Shown: piece after piece, positions 6,334 through 13,478 of the stretch | Layout: each line of letters begins with the position of its first letter | How positions within the stretch are numbered: position 1 is the first letter of the stretch | Origin: Rhodoferax sp. | GTDB lineage: Bacteria; Pseudomonadota; Gammaproteobacteria; Burkholderiales; Burkholderiaceae_C | Assembly (NCBI RefSeq): GCF_028715765.1 | Contig: NZ_JAQURE010000003.1 | Coordinates: 106,475-142,889 of the forward strand | DNA: 36,415 nucleotides | Reading direction: 5' to 3' | Notes under the pieces: model-generated | What the model was told of the DNA's origin: nothing | Databases searched by the model: none | What the model saw: the letters and a program-made list of their open reading frames with translations, nothing else | Position numbers and translations under genes: made by a program

Positions 6334-6698
6334 GCGCCGCCTACCAACACCCGTACGGTCATTCGATTGACCTGACACCTGGTTTTCTGAGTGTGACCAA
6401 TACCGACAGTGGCGACACGGTTTCGCTGCCTATCGCTGGCGCTGGTTTGCGCGAGCTAGGCGAACACCTGATTCGTGCCAGTGAGTTCACCGCCGCCGAT
6501 TGTGCCGAACAAGCCGGGCACGCCATTGGCACAAATTGCCTCGACGCGATATTGGCCGGACGTTCGCAAGCCGAAGCGGTCACTGTGCTGCAAGCTGCAT
6601 TGAATGACCTGCATGCCCTTGACCATTCAGACCGTGCCGCTGGTGGCTTTGCTGTGGCACTGGTGGCAACCCTTGAACGAGGGCTGAATCATGCGTAA
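6330..6698 (+). CDS. Unknown protein of the element
   Basis: 122 residues, not recognised. The first 35 residues look strand-rich (IDLTPGFLSVTNTDSGDTVSLPI); the remainder is alpha-helical and alanine-rich (LRELGEHLIRASEF, AEAVTVLQAALNDLHAL, GGFAVALVATLERGL). No signal peptide, metal-binding cysteine pattern or catalytic motif is evident. It starts in a 4-bp overlap with the upstream HTH gene and its end overlaps the next small gene by 8 bp, so it is part of the same translationally coupled unit as the primase. Position suggests a replication or regulatory accessory protein, an inference from context only. Confidence 0.65.
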   Translation: MSAAYQHPYGHSIDLTPGFLSVTNTDSGDTVSLPIAGAGLRELGEHLIRASEFTAADCAEQAGHAIGTNCLDAILAGRSQAEAVTVLQAALNDLHALDHSDRAAGGFAVALVATLERGLNHA

Positions 6699-6876
6699 CG
6701 CCCATAAAAACGAATGCCCGGTGGCTGCCGGGCAAAACGTCAAAACAATTCTGAAACACACTACTTATTTTATAGCTGATGACGCACGTTTAGCAAGCGC
6801 TGCAAGCCGTTTTAACTGGTTAATTGTGTATTTTTGCGCTGCCGTTTTGGGTGGCTGCGTGGGAGGGGTTTTGTGA
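6691..6876 (+). CDS. Small putative single-pass membrane protein
   Basis: 61 residues. A polar N-terminal half is followed by one hydrophobic segment (about residues 43-61, WLIVYFCAAVLGGCVGGVL) that ends at the C-terminus, resembling a tail-anchored peptide. The start ATG overlaps the preceding gene by 8 bp, and its TGA shares a base with the ATG of the next gene (TGATG). Small membrane proteins in satellites and phages can be superinfection-exclusion or lysis-related factors, but nothing here proves that. The ORF might be non-coding spacer; the tight overlaps at both ends support translation. Confidence 0.5.
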   Translation: MRNAHKNECPVAAGQNVKTILKHTTYFIADDARLASAASRFNWLIVYFCAAVLGGCVGGVL

Positions 6877-7196
6877 TGAACCAACCCCAACAAATCCCGA
6901 TGTTTGAAGGCCCGGCATTTTGCCCGCTGCTGCCGCCGTCTGGAAGCGCCGCTGAAACTGCCCTGAATGACCTGCTGGCGCGTGACCTGACACAAATCGA
7001 CTGGCTCAACGAGCGCAAGGGCTGGCGACTGGCTGCCGCCGTGAAGTCACTTGATTACCTCGGCTGGGAACCGCAGTCAATCATGGTTCAAGCTGCCGGA
7101 TGGCCTAACGCCATTGCCCGTTACAGCCTGCCCCAAAAGGCAAAACAGGCCGCTGCATTGATGCGCCAGCAAGGGGGGAACCATGCAAGCGAATGA
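6876..7196 (+). CDS. HTH_39-like DNA-binding protein preceding the primase
   Basis: 107 residues from ATG at 6876, with an AGGGG site at 6864-6868. In the same frame translation could begin 14 codons earlier, but the strong ribosome site supports 6876. After a 30-residue N-terminal segment (MFEGPAFCPLLPPSG), residues about 32-90 carry ALNDLLARDLTQIDWLNERKGWRLAAAVKSLDYLGW and then ARYSLP. This matches the pattern of the winged-helix HTH_39 family found in phage and mobile-element proteins. It overlaps the primase gene by 14 bp. A role in loading or regulating the replication protein is plausible but inferred. Confidence 0.7.
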   Translation: MNQPQQIPMFEGPAFCPLLPPSGSAAETALNDLLARDLTQIDWLNERKGWRLAAAVKSLDYLGWEPQSIMVQAAGWPNAIARYSLPQKAKQAAALMRQQGGNHASE

Positions 7197-9378
7197 CCAC
7201 GACCGCGCCCGTGATGCGCTGCAAAGCCTTGACCCAAGTTGTGACCGTGGCGCCTGGGTCAAAACAGGCATGGCGTTTCATGCTGCCGGTGGCGACTTCG
7301 ATTCATTCGACCAGTGGAGCGCCGGGGCTGACTCATACAACGCGCAAGCTGCCCGAGCAACATGGCGTTCATTCAAAGCCGCGCGGGGTGGTGTTGGAGC
7401 TGGTGCGCTGTTTGGCATGGCGCGTGATGCTGGCTGGACTGAGGGCAACCCAAGCCCACGACCTGCGCCAGCGAAGTCAACACCTAAGCCCGTGGAGCCG
7501 CGAAAACCTGCCCCTGGCATGGCTGCCGCTGAGGTTTGGGGGCGCTGCACGCCCGCTACAAATCAGCATGGCTACATTGTCAAAAAGCAAGGCAACCCCG
7601 AGGGTTTGCGCGTGGTTCCTGCTGGTGACCCGCTGCGCATCATGGGCGAAAGTATGGCCGGGGCGCTGGTGGTTCCCTGCATGGCCGCCAATGGCTGTTT
7701 GAGCACGCTGCAACTGATACCGCCGCCCGAGGTGGCTGCCCGTCTGAAGGCCGCTGGTAAGCCCGGCAAAATGAATCTGCCTGGCTGTAAGGTTGAAGGC
7801 TGGTTCACTGTGGGCAACATCGTGCCTGGTGGCATTGTCTACGTGGTGGAGGGTATCGGACAAGCCTGGGCGTGCTGGAAGTCTACCGGGGCGGCTGGTG
7901 TGGTTTGCTTTGGTGCTGGCAATATGGGCAAGGTGGCTGCTGCTTTGCGCCAGAGTGATGCTGCTGCCCGGCTGGTGCTGGTTCCTGACCGGGGCAAGGA
8001 ACAGGATGCCCACAAAATAGCCGCTCAAATTGGCTGCGCCGTGGCCTGCCTGCCTGAGTCTGAGCCGGATAACTTTGACGTGAACGACCTTTTTTGTCGT
8101 GATGGCTTCGACGTATTGGCCGCCCTGCTGGAAGGTGCGACAGAGCCACCCAAGCCTGAACCCAAGGTTCACCCGCTGGCGCGATACGTTGATATTGATG
8201 GCACTGCCAAGCCCCCGCGCTGGGTGATACCTGGCTTTATAGGGCATGGCGTGGCAGTTATCAGTGGTGCGCATGGCGTGGGCAAGACGACCGCACTGCT
8301 GCCCCTGGCTCTGACTGCTGCCGGGTTGCACGGTGACGACCTGCTACCGCGCCAGTGGAGGCACGTCATTTACTGCACTGAGGATGTGGAACAAGCCCGC
8401 CGCATATTGGCAGGAATCACGCTGCATTCAACCCTGAACATTGGCCTCGACCTGGTGCGTGAGCGGGTGCATATTGTTGAGGCTGTGCGACTTGACCCGG
8501 CATTTGTTGCCAGTGTGGGCACAACCTACCGTGAGCAGTTCACTCGCACTGTGCAAGGCGTGGAGGTGCTGCCGCTGGTGGTGCTGGACACAAAATCTGC
8601 AGTGCTGGCAGTTGAAAGTGAGAACGACAACTCTGAGGCTTCGCGAATGATGGCTGCGCTGAAACAGGGCTTTGATGGCCTGCCAGTATGGTTAGTCGGA
8701 CACGTTGCCAAGGCGAATCTGAGCCGCAATGACGCACTGACAAGCCGGGGGGCAAGTGCCATTGAAGCAGACGCAAACCAGACCCTGTTTCTTATCCGCG
8801 AGGGGGAAAGTCGTTACCTGGTGCAAGGCAAGACCCGGTTTGAATCGAGGTGGCCTGAGCTTGAAATTGTCAGCTACACCGCGCAAACCGTCGAGCCTGA
8901 TGAATTTGGCAACATGGAAACCGTGCTGCTGCGCTGGGGCATTGCCGCGCCAGCACAACAGAGTCGCAAGGAAGCCGCAGAACAGGCCGCAGAACAACGG
9001 CGCAAAGAAGACGAGGCAACCATGCGCCAAGACATACGGGGCGCTGTACAGGTGGCATGGATGGCAGGTAATCCACTGAACCGGGCTGGGGTCAAAGCCA
9101 AGGTTCGCAGCAAGACTTCGGACGTGGTGGCAACGTTGGAGAACCTGCTATCGGAACGCTGGCTGCATGAAGTGACAGTTCCCGCAAAAGAACGCACCAA
9201 CAACAGCAAAGCCGCCTATCTGGTGAACTTGACAACAGAGGAACATGAGGCCGTTATCGCTGATGGTGGCCTACCTGCTGACAAGCTGGTGATACCTGCA
9301 AGCTGGCAAAAACAGGCAATTCCGGTCGTTCCCGCGCCAGGCGGTGATGCTGTGGAGGTGAACCATGCTGAACAGTAA
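7183..9378 (+). CDS. Primase-helicase replication protein (PriCT_2 / TOPRIM-like / RecA-like ATPase)
   Basis: 731 residues, likely the replication initiator of the element. Domains in order: PriCT_2-like region at 1-85 (DALQSLDPSCDRGAWVKTGM, ATWRSF); linker; TOPRIM-like fold about 215-310 with Glu223 in YVVEG and Asp269 in LVPDRG; RecA/AAA_25-type ATPase about 340-580 with Walker A GAHGVGKT (362-369), Walker B ending at Asp469 in PLVVLD, and a sensor-like WLVGHVAK (503-510). A charged helix (about 625-660) and a C-terminal winged-helix-like tail follow. The layout resembles RepA/Gp-alpha replicases of satellites and plasmids. The start is supported by a GGGGGG ribosome site. The last codons include the first iteron (9319-9333), so the gene runs into the candidate origin. 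Confidence 0.92.
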   Translation: MQANDHDRARDALQSLDPSCDRGAWVKTGMAFHAAGGDFDSFDQWSAGADSYNAQAARATWRSFKAARGGVGAGALFGMARDAGWTEGNPSPRPAPAKSTPKPVEPRKPAPGMAAAEVWGRCTPATNQHGYIVKKQGNPEGLRVVPAGDPLRIMGESMAGALVVPCMAANGCLSTLQLIPPPEVAARLKAAGKPGKMNLPGCKVEGWFTVGNIVPGGIVYVVEGIGQAWACWKSTGAAGVVCFGAGNMGKVAAALRQSDAAARLVLVPDRGKEQDAHKIAAQIGCAVACLPESEPDNFDVNDLFCRDGFDVLAALLEGATEPPKPEPKVHPLARYVDIDGTAKPPRWVIPGFIGHGVAVISGAHGVGKTTALLPLALTAAGLHGDDLLPRQWRHVIYCTEDVEQARRILAGITLHSTLNIGLDLVRERVHIVEAVRLDPAFVASVGTTYREQFTRTVQGVEVLPLVVLDTKSAVLAVESENDNSEASRMMAALKQGFDGLPVWLVGHVAKANLSRNDALTSRGASAIEADANQTLFLIREGESRYLVQGKTRFESRWPELEIVSYTAQTVEPDEFGNMETVLLRWGIAAPAQQSRKEAAEQAAEQRRKEDEATMRQDIRGAVQVAWMAGNPLNRAGVKAKVRSKTSDVVATLENLLSERWLHEVTVPAKERTNNSKAAYLVNLTTEEHEAVIADGGLPADKLVIPASWQKQAIPVVPAPGGDAVEVNHAEQ

Positions 9379-9520
9379 ATTCCGGTCGTTCCCATTCCGG
9401 TCGTTCCCTAAGGAATATATGTTGGGAACGGGCGGAATCAATGAAATATTGATATCCGACCCGACCTATTCCGGTCATTCCCAAAATACCGGGAACGACC
9501 GGGAACGACCGGGAACGGGT
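9319..9520. repeat. Iteron cluster, candidate replication origin
   Basis: Forward 15-bp units ATTCCGGTCGTTCCC lie at 9319-9333, 9379-9393 and 9394-9408 (the last two abutting), and a one-mismatch copy at 9468-9482. In reverse orientation there is a 13/15 match at 9424-9438 and tandem 10-bp units GGGAACGACC at 9491-9500 and 9501-9510, with a variant at 9511-9520. Between them are AT-rich stretches (9409-9423, 9436-9457), the second with ATCAAT/ATTGAT arms. Iterons plus AT-rich DNA next to a primase-helicase gene are the usual make-up of plasmid and P4-type origins. A 61-codon frame across the array is probably a by-product of the repeats. Confidence 0.82.
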
Positions 9521-9542
9521 GAACTTTCAGGGAACCACTGCA

Positions 9543-9929
9543 ATGACTGAAAAATCATTCCCTGGTGCAACTGACCTATTCGGCATGGAAGCCCCCACCA
9601 AACGCACCAACGACCGACCCGAAGCCGCCGCCCTGGTTGAGGTGCTGATGGCGCTACGGGCTAGTCCACTGGTGGCCTGGGTTGAGCGCATGAACACCGG
9701 GGCTGCACGTGTCGGTAACCGCTTCATAAAGTTTGGGTTCACTGGTTGCCCTGATGTGCTGGGACAGTTGACCGATGGCCGCCTGCTGGGGGTTGAGGTC
9801 AAAGCGCCCAAGGGCAAGCTACGACCTGAACAGGCATTCATGCTGGCGCGCATCAATGAGGCCGGGGGGCTGGGCTTCATTGCCCGCAACTGCCGCGATG
9901 TGTTCGCCGCGCTGGGGCAGGCACCGTAA
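9543..9929 (+). CDS. VRR-NUC-type nuclease
   Basis: 128 residues from ATG at 9543. A GTG at 9519 would add 8 residues but falls in the iteron array. The PD-(D/E)xK core of VRR-NUC enzymes is visible: FTGCPDVLG with Asp71, then LLGVEVKAPKGKL with Glu85 and Lys87, then Gln97 in LRPEQAFMLARINEAGGLGFIAR. Small stand-alone VRR-NUC proteins in phages and mobile elements are thought to act on branched DNA or Holliday-type junctions. It lies directly downstream of the iterons, so resolving replication or recombination intermediates is a reasonable role; the substrate itself is inferred. The first 20 residues look disordered. Confidence 0.88.
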   Translation: MTEKSFPGATDLFGMEAPTKRTNDRPEAAALVEVLMALRASPLVAWVERMNTGAARVGNRFIKFGFTGCPDVLGQLTDGRLLGVEVKAPKGKLRPEQAFMLARINEAGGLGFIARNCRDVFAALGQAP

Positions 9930-9985
9930 CCCGTTAGTCCGAAATCAGACGAACGAATCAACCCTTATTTTTGAAAGACCGTTAC

Positions 9986-10738
9986 ATGAAAACCATATTT
10001 GAAAACAGCGATTACAAGGCCGCAACCGAACAGCTTACGCAACTTTGCGAGGGGCACGCCGCCGCCGTGTTTGAGGAATCCGCACTGCTGGCGCGATTGA
10101 ACGACCAACCCAACAGCAAGCCAAGTGCCCTAGACCGCGCAAAAGCCATGCTGACAGGTGGCACGCCTGCACCACGTCAAGACCGGACAGGGTTACAGCA
10201 ACGCCTTGACGCCTGCCGGGAAAGTCTCGCGCTGCTGAATGACGCTATCAACGAACAGCGACAGGCTATGTCCGGGCTGGTGCAGGCACAGAGCGCCACT
10301 GTGAACGCTGCCCAACGCGAGCCGCATATAAAGGCTGCCCAACGCATTAGAACCGCGCTGGCTGGCTTGCGTGAAGCGATGGCTACAGAGCAAGGCATAC
10401 GGGCTGAAATCGCTGCTGGTGGCTATCAATGCAGTCTGGAACCGCTTGAACGCCCTGAACTGAACTTCGCTGATTCACAGGCCACGATTAGCCACTACCT
10501 GCGCGACGTGAACGCCTATGTGACGTTGAATGAAATCGGCGCTGCCAAGTCGGTGAATGTGCGTTTGCTGTTTGGCACAGGTGACGATATGCCCGGCGAC
10601 GTGCTGACCCTGACAGGCCATGAAGCCGCCGCGCTGGTGCGTATCGGACACGCCGAACAGACACGCGACAAGCCGGGACGGGTAAAGCGCCCGGTGGTTA
10701 CGTCATACGGGCAGACGATGGCAACCGCCTTGAGTTAA
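9986..10738 (+). CDS. Unknown coiled-coil-like protein
   Basis: 250 residues from ATG at 9986; a TTG at 9971 is a weaker alternative. Family not recognised. The N-terminal two thirds are helical with heptad-like spacing (QRLDACRESLALLNDAINEQRQ, IRTALAGLREAMATEQGIRAEIA; about 60-145), suggesting a coiled coil. The C-terminal part (about 150-250) is mixed and contains NVRLLFGTGDDMPGDVLTLTGHEAAALV. No catalytic or metal motif is evident. It is the last clear gene of the element and is followed by a long non-coding stretch with a terminator. It could be a structural, regulatory or phage-interference protein; nothing in the sequence decides. Confidence 0.68.
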   Translation: MKTIFENSDYKAATEQLTQLCEGHAAAVFEESALLARLNDQPNSKPSALDRAKAMLTGGTPAPRQDRTGLQQRLDACRESLALLNDAINEQRQAMSGLVQAQSATVNAAQREPHIKAAQRIRTALAGLREAMATEQGIRAEIAAGGYQCSLEPLERPELNFADSQATISHYLRDVNAYVTLNEIGAAKSVNVRLLFGTGDDMPGDVLTLTGHEAAALVRIGHAEQTRDKPGRVKRPVVTSYGQTMATALS

Positions 10739-10861
10739 CCCAACAAGGGGCAGGGTTCACGCCTTGCCCCTACCGAAGCCGGGGGTAGGGGGGACTAAAA
10801 GTCTAGGCCGACCGACCTGCTGAAACCACCCTGTCCCACACGCGGACAATAAAACCCCTAT

Positions 10862-10891
10862 TCAAAATTAATCAAAATTAATCAAATGTAA
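10862..10891. repeat. Three 10-bp AT-rich tandem repeats
   Basis: TCAAAATTAA at 10862-10871 and again at 10872-10881, then a diverged TCAAATGTAA at 10882-10891. A/T tracts repeating once per helical turn would bend DNA. The location fits an excisionase or bending-factor site in the attachment region, or an upstream promoter element. Confidence 0.6.
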
Positions 10892-11009
10892 TTCAAACGG
10901 GCTTTGGATGACATTCTCACTGGTGACGGTTCTAAGCATAGCTGTTGCTGACCACCTGGCCACCAAAAAAGTTCCACAAACGAATCAAATAAAGCTGCCA
11001 CGCACAGAC

Positions 11010-11034
11010 AACCCGGCAATGACCGGGTTTTTTT
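11010..11034 (+). terminator. Rho-independent terminator
   Basis: AACCCGG (11010-11016), loop CAATGA, CCGGGTT (11023-11029), followed by five more T (seven in a row with the last stem bases). It is oriented to stop transcription of the element's plus-strand genes before the tRNA. Confidence 0.9.
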
Positions 11035-11431
11035 ACGCCTGCTATGAAAAGTGGAGTAGCAACAAAATAGCCTGGTTCTATCGGGCATGGTTTTTGCGGA
11101 TTGCATGTTCTGTGCCATGCGTTTTTGATAGGCTTACCCTATGACACCGCGCCGCCTGCCTGCTGTTTTTGCTGGGCATGGCCGGGGTATGCGCCAGCAC
11201 GCCGATATTGAACGCCTGCGCCGCTGAAACTCGCTGCTGGTGAACTGCATAGCCTGCCCTGTTCAATCGCGCCCTGAGGCTTTTTGGTGGCTTGCACCGA
11301 CCATTGCAGTGCAAGGGTTCACACAGACTGAGGGAACCTGCCCGACACCGCGTCGTGGTGCGCTGGGGTTTTTGTCACTGTTACGAAACTCTGAAAGTGG
11401 CTACCTGCTGGAGCTGGACTTGAAAAATCCG

Positions 11432-11455
11432 CTTACATCCGCCGTTACATCCTGA
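11432..11455. repeat. Right copy of the 24-bp TTACATCC double repeat
   Basis: Exact copy of 3356-3379, containing TTACATCC twice with 12-bp spacing, 53 bp from the right attachment repeat. The two copies are in the same orientation and lie inside both ends of the element, as expected for arm-type integrase sites flanking attP in the circular form. Confidence 0.75.
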
Positions 11456-11460
11456 AAGTG

Positions 11461-11500
11461 AGAAAAGGGTTTGCTACTGTATTTGTAGTGGCAAACCCTT
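11461..11500 (-). terminator. Element-borne terminator for tRNA-Lys
   Basis: AAGGGTTTGC (11465-11474) and GCAAACCCTT (11491-11500), 10 perfect pairs extended by three more after one mismatch. On the minus strand it ends in TTTTCTC. It sits 8 bp beyond the tRNA CCA end, the same position that the chromosomal terminator at 3130-3164 holds relative to the partial copy, so it likely replaces it. Confidence 0.72.
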
Positions 11501-11508
11501 GCTGTATA

Positions 11509-11557
11509 TGGTGGGAACTGAGGGGGTCGAACCCTCGACAAACGGATTAAGAGTCCG
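11509..11557 (-). repeat. Right attachment repeat within tRNA-Lys
   Basis: Second copy of the 49-bp direct repeat (the other is 3177-3225), running from the CCA end to the anticodon stem. The crossover therefore lies within the 3' half of the tRNA, as is common for P4-type integrases. Confidence 0.93.
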
Positions 11558-11584
11558 CTGCTCTACCAACTGAGCTAAGTTCCC
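11509..11584 (-). tRNA. tRNA-Lys(CUU)
   Basis: 76 nt including an encoded CCA. The acceptor stem GGGAACU pairs with AGUUCCC; the D arm has AGCUCAGUUGGUAGAGC; the anticodon loop CUCUUAA gives anticodon CUU; the T arm has GUUCGACC. It is the functional gene: its 3' 49 bp were supplied by the element on integration. No gene lies between it and accD at 11717. Confidence 0.96.
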
Positions 11585-11620
11585 TTTTGAAAGCTTTTGC
11601 GACCGATTTTCAAGAAGTAA

Positions 11621-11626
11621 ATTATA
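11621..11626 (-). promoter_or_regulatory. -10 element for tRNA-Lys
   Basis: A perfect TATAAT on the minus strand, 37 bp upstream of the mature tRNA 5' end, placing transcription start about 30 nt before it. A convincing -35 at 16-18 bp is not seen (a TTGAGC lies only 13 bp upstream), so the assignment rests on the -10 and position. Confidence 0.5.
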
Positions 11627-11716
11627 GCGGCCAATGCAAGCTCAACCTGCCTTGTAAGCACGCTGGGCTTGCAAAAATCTCATTCAAAAAATCAAACCAT
11701 CAGGATTTCAACCCAA

Positions 11717-12589
11717 CTAACTGACGGCGTCCGCGCTTTGACGGGTCAGCATGGCCAGTGTGTTGGCAATGGTTTTGCGCAGTTCGCGGCGGTCGCAAAT
11801 CAAGTCCACAGCACCTTTGGTCTGCAAAAACTCGGCGCGCTGAAAGCCTTCGGGCAGTTTCACGCGCACGGTGGACTCAATCACCCGTGGGCCGGCAAAG
11901 CCAATCAAGGCCTTGGGCTCGGCGATGACCACGTCACCTAAAAAAGCAAAACCGGCTGACACGCCGCCCATGGTGGGGTCGGTCAGTACGCTGATGAACG
12001 GCAAGCCTTTTTTGGCCAGATGCGTGAGCGACGCGTTGGTTTTGGCCATTTGCATCAAACTCAGCAAGCCTTCTTGCATGCGTGCGCCGCCGGTGGCGGT
12101 GAAGCAGACAAAAGGCACTTTTTGGTCAATGGCGGTTTGCACGCCACGGGCAAAACGCTCGCCCACCACACTGCCCATGCTGCCGCCCATGAACTCAAAT
12201 TCAAAGCAGGCTGCCACCAGGCCAATGCCCATGACCGTGCCGCCGATGACCACCAAGGCGTCGGTTTCGCCGGTGTTGTCCATGGCCTCTTTCAGGCGCT
12301 CCGGGTATTTGCGGCTGTCCTTGAACTTGAGCGCGTCCACGGGCAACACTTCCTGGCCTATTTCATAACGCCCCTCGTTGTCCAAAAACACGTTCAAGCG
12401 GGCGCGTGCACCAATGCGGTGGTGGTGGCTGCAACTGGGGCAGACGTTCTGGTTTTGTTCCAGGTCGGTCTTGTACAGCACGGTGTCGCAGCTGGGGCAT
12501 TTGATCCACAGGCCACCAGGAACGCTGCGCCGGTCTTCCGGGTTGGTGTGCTGGATTTTGGGGGGAAGCAGTTTTTCTAGCCAACTCAT
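11717..12589 (-). CDS. accD: Acetyl-CoA carboxylase carboxyltransferase subunit beta
   Basis: 290 residues, full length. It forms the carboxyltransferase with AccA, moving CO2 from biotin-BCCP to acetyl-CoA to make malonyl-CoA for fatty-acid synthesis (cytosol). The N-terminal zinc ribbon has Cys31, Cys34, Cys50 and Cys53 (CPSC, CPSC). The crotonase-fold core includes [28 protein letters not shown] and [16 protein letters not shown]. It lies 37 bp after trpA in the same direction, the usual neighbourhood in Burkholderiales, where folC often follows; here tRNA-Lys and the element follow instead. No clear terminator is seen between accD and the tRNA, only a T-run without a stem. Confidence 0.97.
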   Translation of the reverse strand: MSWLEKLLPPKIQHTNPEDRRSVPGGLWIKCPSCDTVLYKTDLEQNQNVCPSCSHHHRIGARARLNVFLDNEGRYEIGQEVLPVDALKFKDSRKYPERLKEAMDNTGETDALVVIGGTVMGIGLVAACFEFEFMGGSMGSVVGERFARGVQTAIDQKVPFVCFTATGGARMQEGLLSLMQMAKTNASLTHLAKKGLPFISVLTDPTMGGVSAGFAFLGDVVIAEPKALIGFAGPRVIESTVRVKLPEGFQRAEFLQTKGAVDLICDRRELRKTIANTLAMLTRQSADAVS

Positions 12590-12626
12590 GTTTATTCTCC
12601 AGGTGCCTTGGTTTGATGGCGGTGCA

Positions 12627-13478
12627 TTATGAATCCAGCGCGGTGCGAATCTCGCGCAGGAAGTTTTCCGCCGTGGTCGCGACTTGGCCGCGCGGCTGCT
12701 CGTCTATCAACTGGATCAACCGGCTGCCAATCACCACTGCATCAGCCACGCGGCCAATGGCTTGGGCGGTGGCGGCATCGCGAATGCCAAACCCAACCCC
12801 GACCGGGCACTGCACATGGGCGCGGATGCGCGGCAGCATGGCCTCGACCGCGCCGGTGTCGAGTGCGCCGGAGCCGGTCACACCTTTGAGCGACACGTAG
12901 TAAACGTAGCCGCTGGCAATCTTCGCTACTTGCTGCATGCGCTCGTCGGTCGATGTGGGTGCTAACAAGAAGATCAAGTCCATGCCATGGGCTTTGAGGT
13001 CAGTGGCGAAGTCTTCACACTCTTCGGGCGGGTAGTCGACGATCAGCACACCGTCCACACCGGCGGCTGCTGCATCATGAACAAAAGGGCTTGCATCGCC
13101 TGTAGATTGGGCGTAACCAGCTATGGATGCAATAGCGCCATGTTTTTGGTTGTAACGCTCCACTGGGTTGGCGTAGCCCATCAACACCACGGGTGTCGTC
13201 TGATTTTGAGTGCGAAAGATGCGCACCATGTCCAACACCTGGGTCAGTCCAATGCCAAATGCCAGTGCCTTGTCACCGGCCTTTTGAATCACCGGCCCGT
13301 CAGCGCTGGGGTCAGAAAACGGTACGCCAAGTTCGATCACATCGGCCCCGCCCTTGACCATGGCGTGCATGAGTTCGGGCGTGACATCGGCGTAGGGGAA
13401 ACCGGCGGTGACAAATGGAATCAGCGCTTTGCGGCCCTGCGCCTTGAGTTGCGCAAAAGTAGCGGCGATACGGCTCAT
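12627..13478 (-). CDS. trpA: Tryptophan synthase alpha subunit
   Basis: 283 residues. It cleaves indole-3-glycerol phosphate to indole and passes it through a tunnel to TrpB. Family signatures: the [18 protein letters not shown] segment with the catalytic Glu and the [13 protein letters not shown] segment with the second acid. The phosphate-binding [13 protein letters not shown] and [13 protein letters not shown] lie near the C-terminus. Its start overlaps the trpB stop by 4 bp (ATGA). Residues about 117-133 ([16 protein letters not shown]) sit between [15 protein letters not shown] and [12 protein letters not shown], where I would expect only a few residues; this stretch coincides with a shortened copy of the chromosomal repeat. 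The extra loop should be outside the barrel core, so activity is probably kept. Confidence 0.96.
   Translation of the reverse strand: MSRIAATFAQLKAQGRKALIPFVTAGFPYADVTPELMHAMVKGGADVIELGVPFSDPSADGPVIQKAGDKALAFGIGLTQVLDMVRIFRTQNQTTPVVLMGYANPVERYNQKHGAIASIAGYAQSTGDASPFVHDAAAAGVDGVLIVDYPPEECEDFATDLKAHGMDLIFLLAPTSTDERMQQVAKIASGYVYYVSLKGVTGSGALDTGAVEAMLPRIRAHVQCPVGVGFGIRDAATAQAIGRVADAVVIGSRLIQLIDEQPRGQVATTAENFLREIRTALDS
13091..13130 (-). repeat. Shortened repeat copy inside trpA
   Basis: On the minus strand it reads CATAGCTGGTTACGCC, then CTACAGGC. It shares the ATAGCT, TTACGC and CTAnAGGC blocks of the 14815-14859 copy, with a deletion of about 9 bp in the middle. It is in frame within trpA. Confidence 0.45.

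Larger units (their letters stand above)
10739..11508. other. Right end of the element, mostly non-coding
   Basis: About 770 bp. It holds a GC-rich hairpin just after the last gene (GGGGCAGGG / CCTTGCCCC, about 10745-10773), phased AT repeats (10862-10891), a strong plus-strand terminator (11010-11034), the second copy of the 24-bp TTACATCC repeat (11432-11455) and a minus-strand terminator next to the tRNA (11461-11500). Between 11035 and 11431 I see no supportable gene. A 28-codon frame from ATG 11141 and a 71-codon frame from GTG 11240 lack ribosome sites. The stretch may contain decayed coding sequence. Confidence 0.55.
3226..11557 (+). mobile_element. 8.3-kb integrative element in tRNA-Lys
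   Basis: Bounded by the 49-bp direct repeats of the tRNA 3' half; the right copy restores the functional tRNA. Contents in order: integrase, toxin-antitoxin pair, putative DNA-binding proteins, small unknown proteins, primase-helicase, iteron cluster, VRR-NUC nuclease and an unknown coiled-coil-like protein, all on the plus strand with frequent 1-14 bp overlaps. No capsid, tail, terminase, relaxase or type IV secretion genes are visible. The gene set resembles P4-like phage satellites or integrated plasmids more than a complete prophage. The 45-bp chromosomal repeat family was not seen inside it, consistent with separate origin. Whether it can excise or replicate is unknown. Confidence 0.9.

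Noticed and set aside
9365..9550. 61-codon frame after the primase gene, with a good ribosome site and an 8-bp overlap with the nuclease start
   Set aside because: It is built almost wholly from the iteron repeats (FRSFP repeated, RERPGTG) and lies in the candidate origin. The good ribosome site falls inside the primase coding end. Coupling to the nuclease gene is possible but not enough to call a gene.
10908..11144. 78-codon plus-strand frame at the right end of the element
   Set aside because: A strong rho-independent terminator (11010-11034) lies in the middle, there is no ribosome site and the sequence resembles no family I know.
11240..11455. 71-codon frame from GTG ending in the 24-bp repeat
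   Set aside because: No ribosome site, rare start and no recognisable domain. It might be a small conserved element protein, so it is mentioned only within the non-coding feature.
3226..11508. The element as a complete prophage or conjugative element
   Set aside because: No capsid, tail, portal, terminase, lysis, relaxase or secretion genes could be found in any frame.
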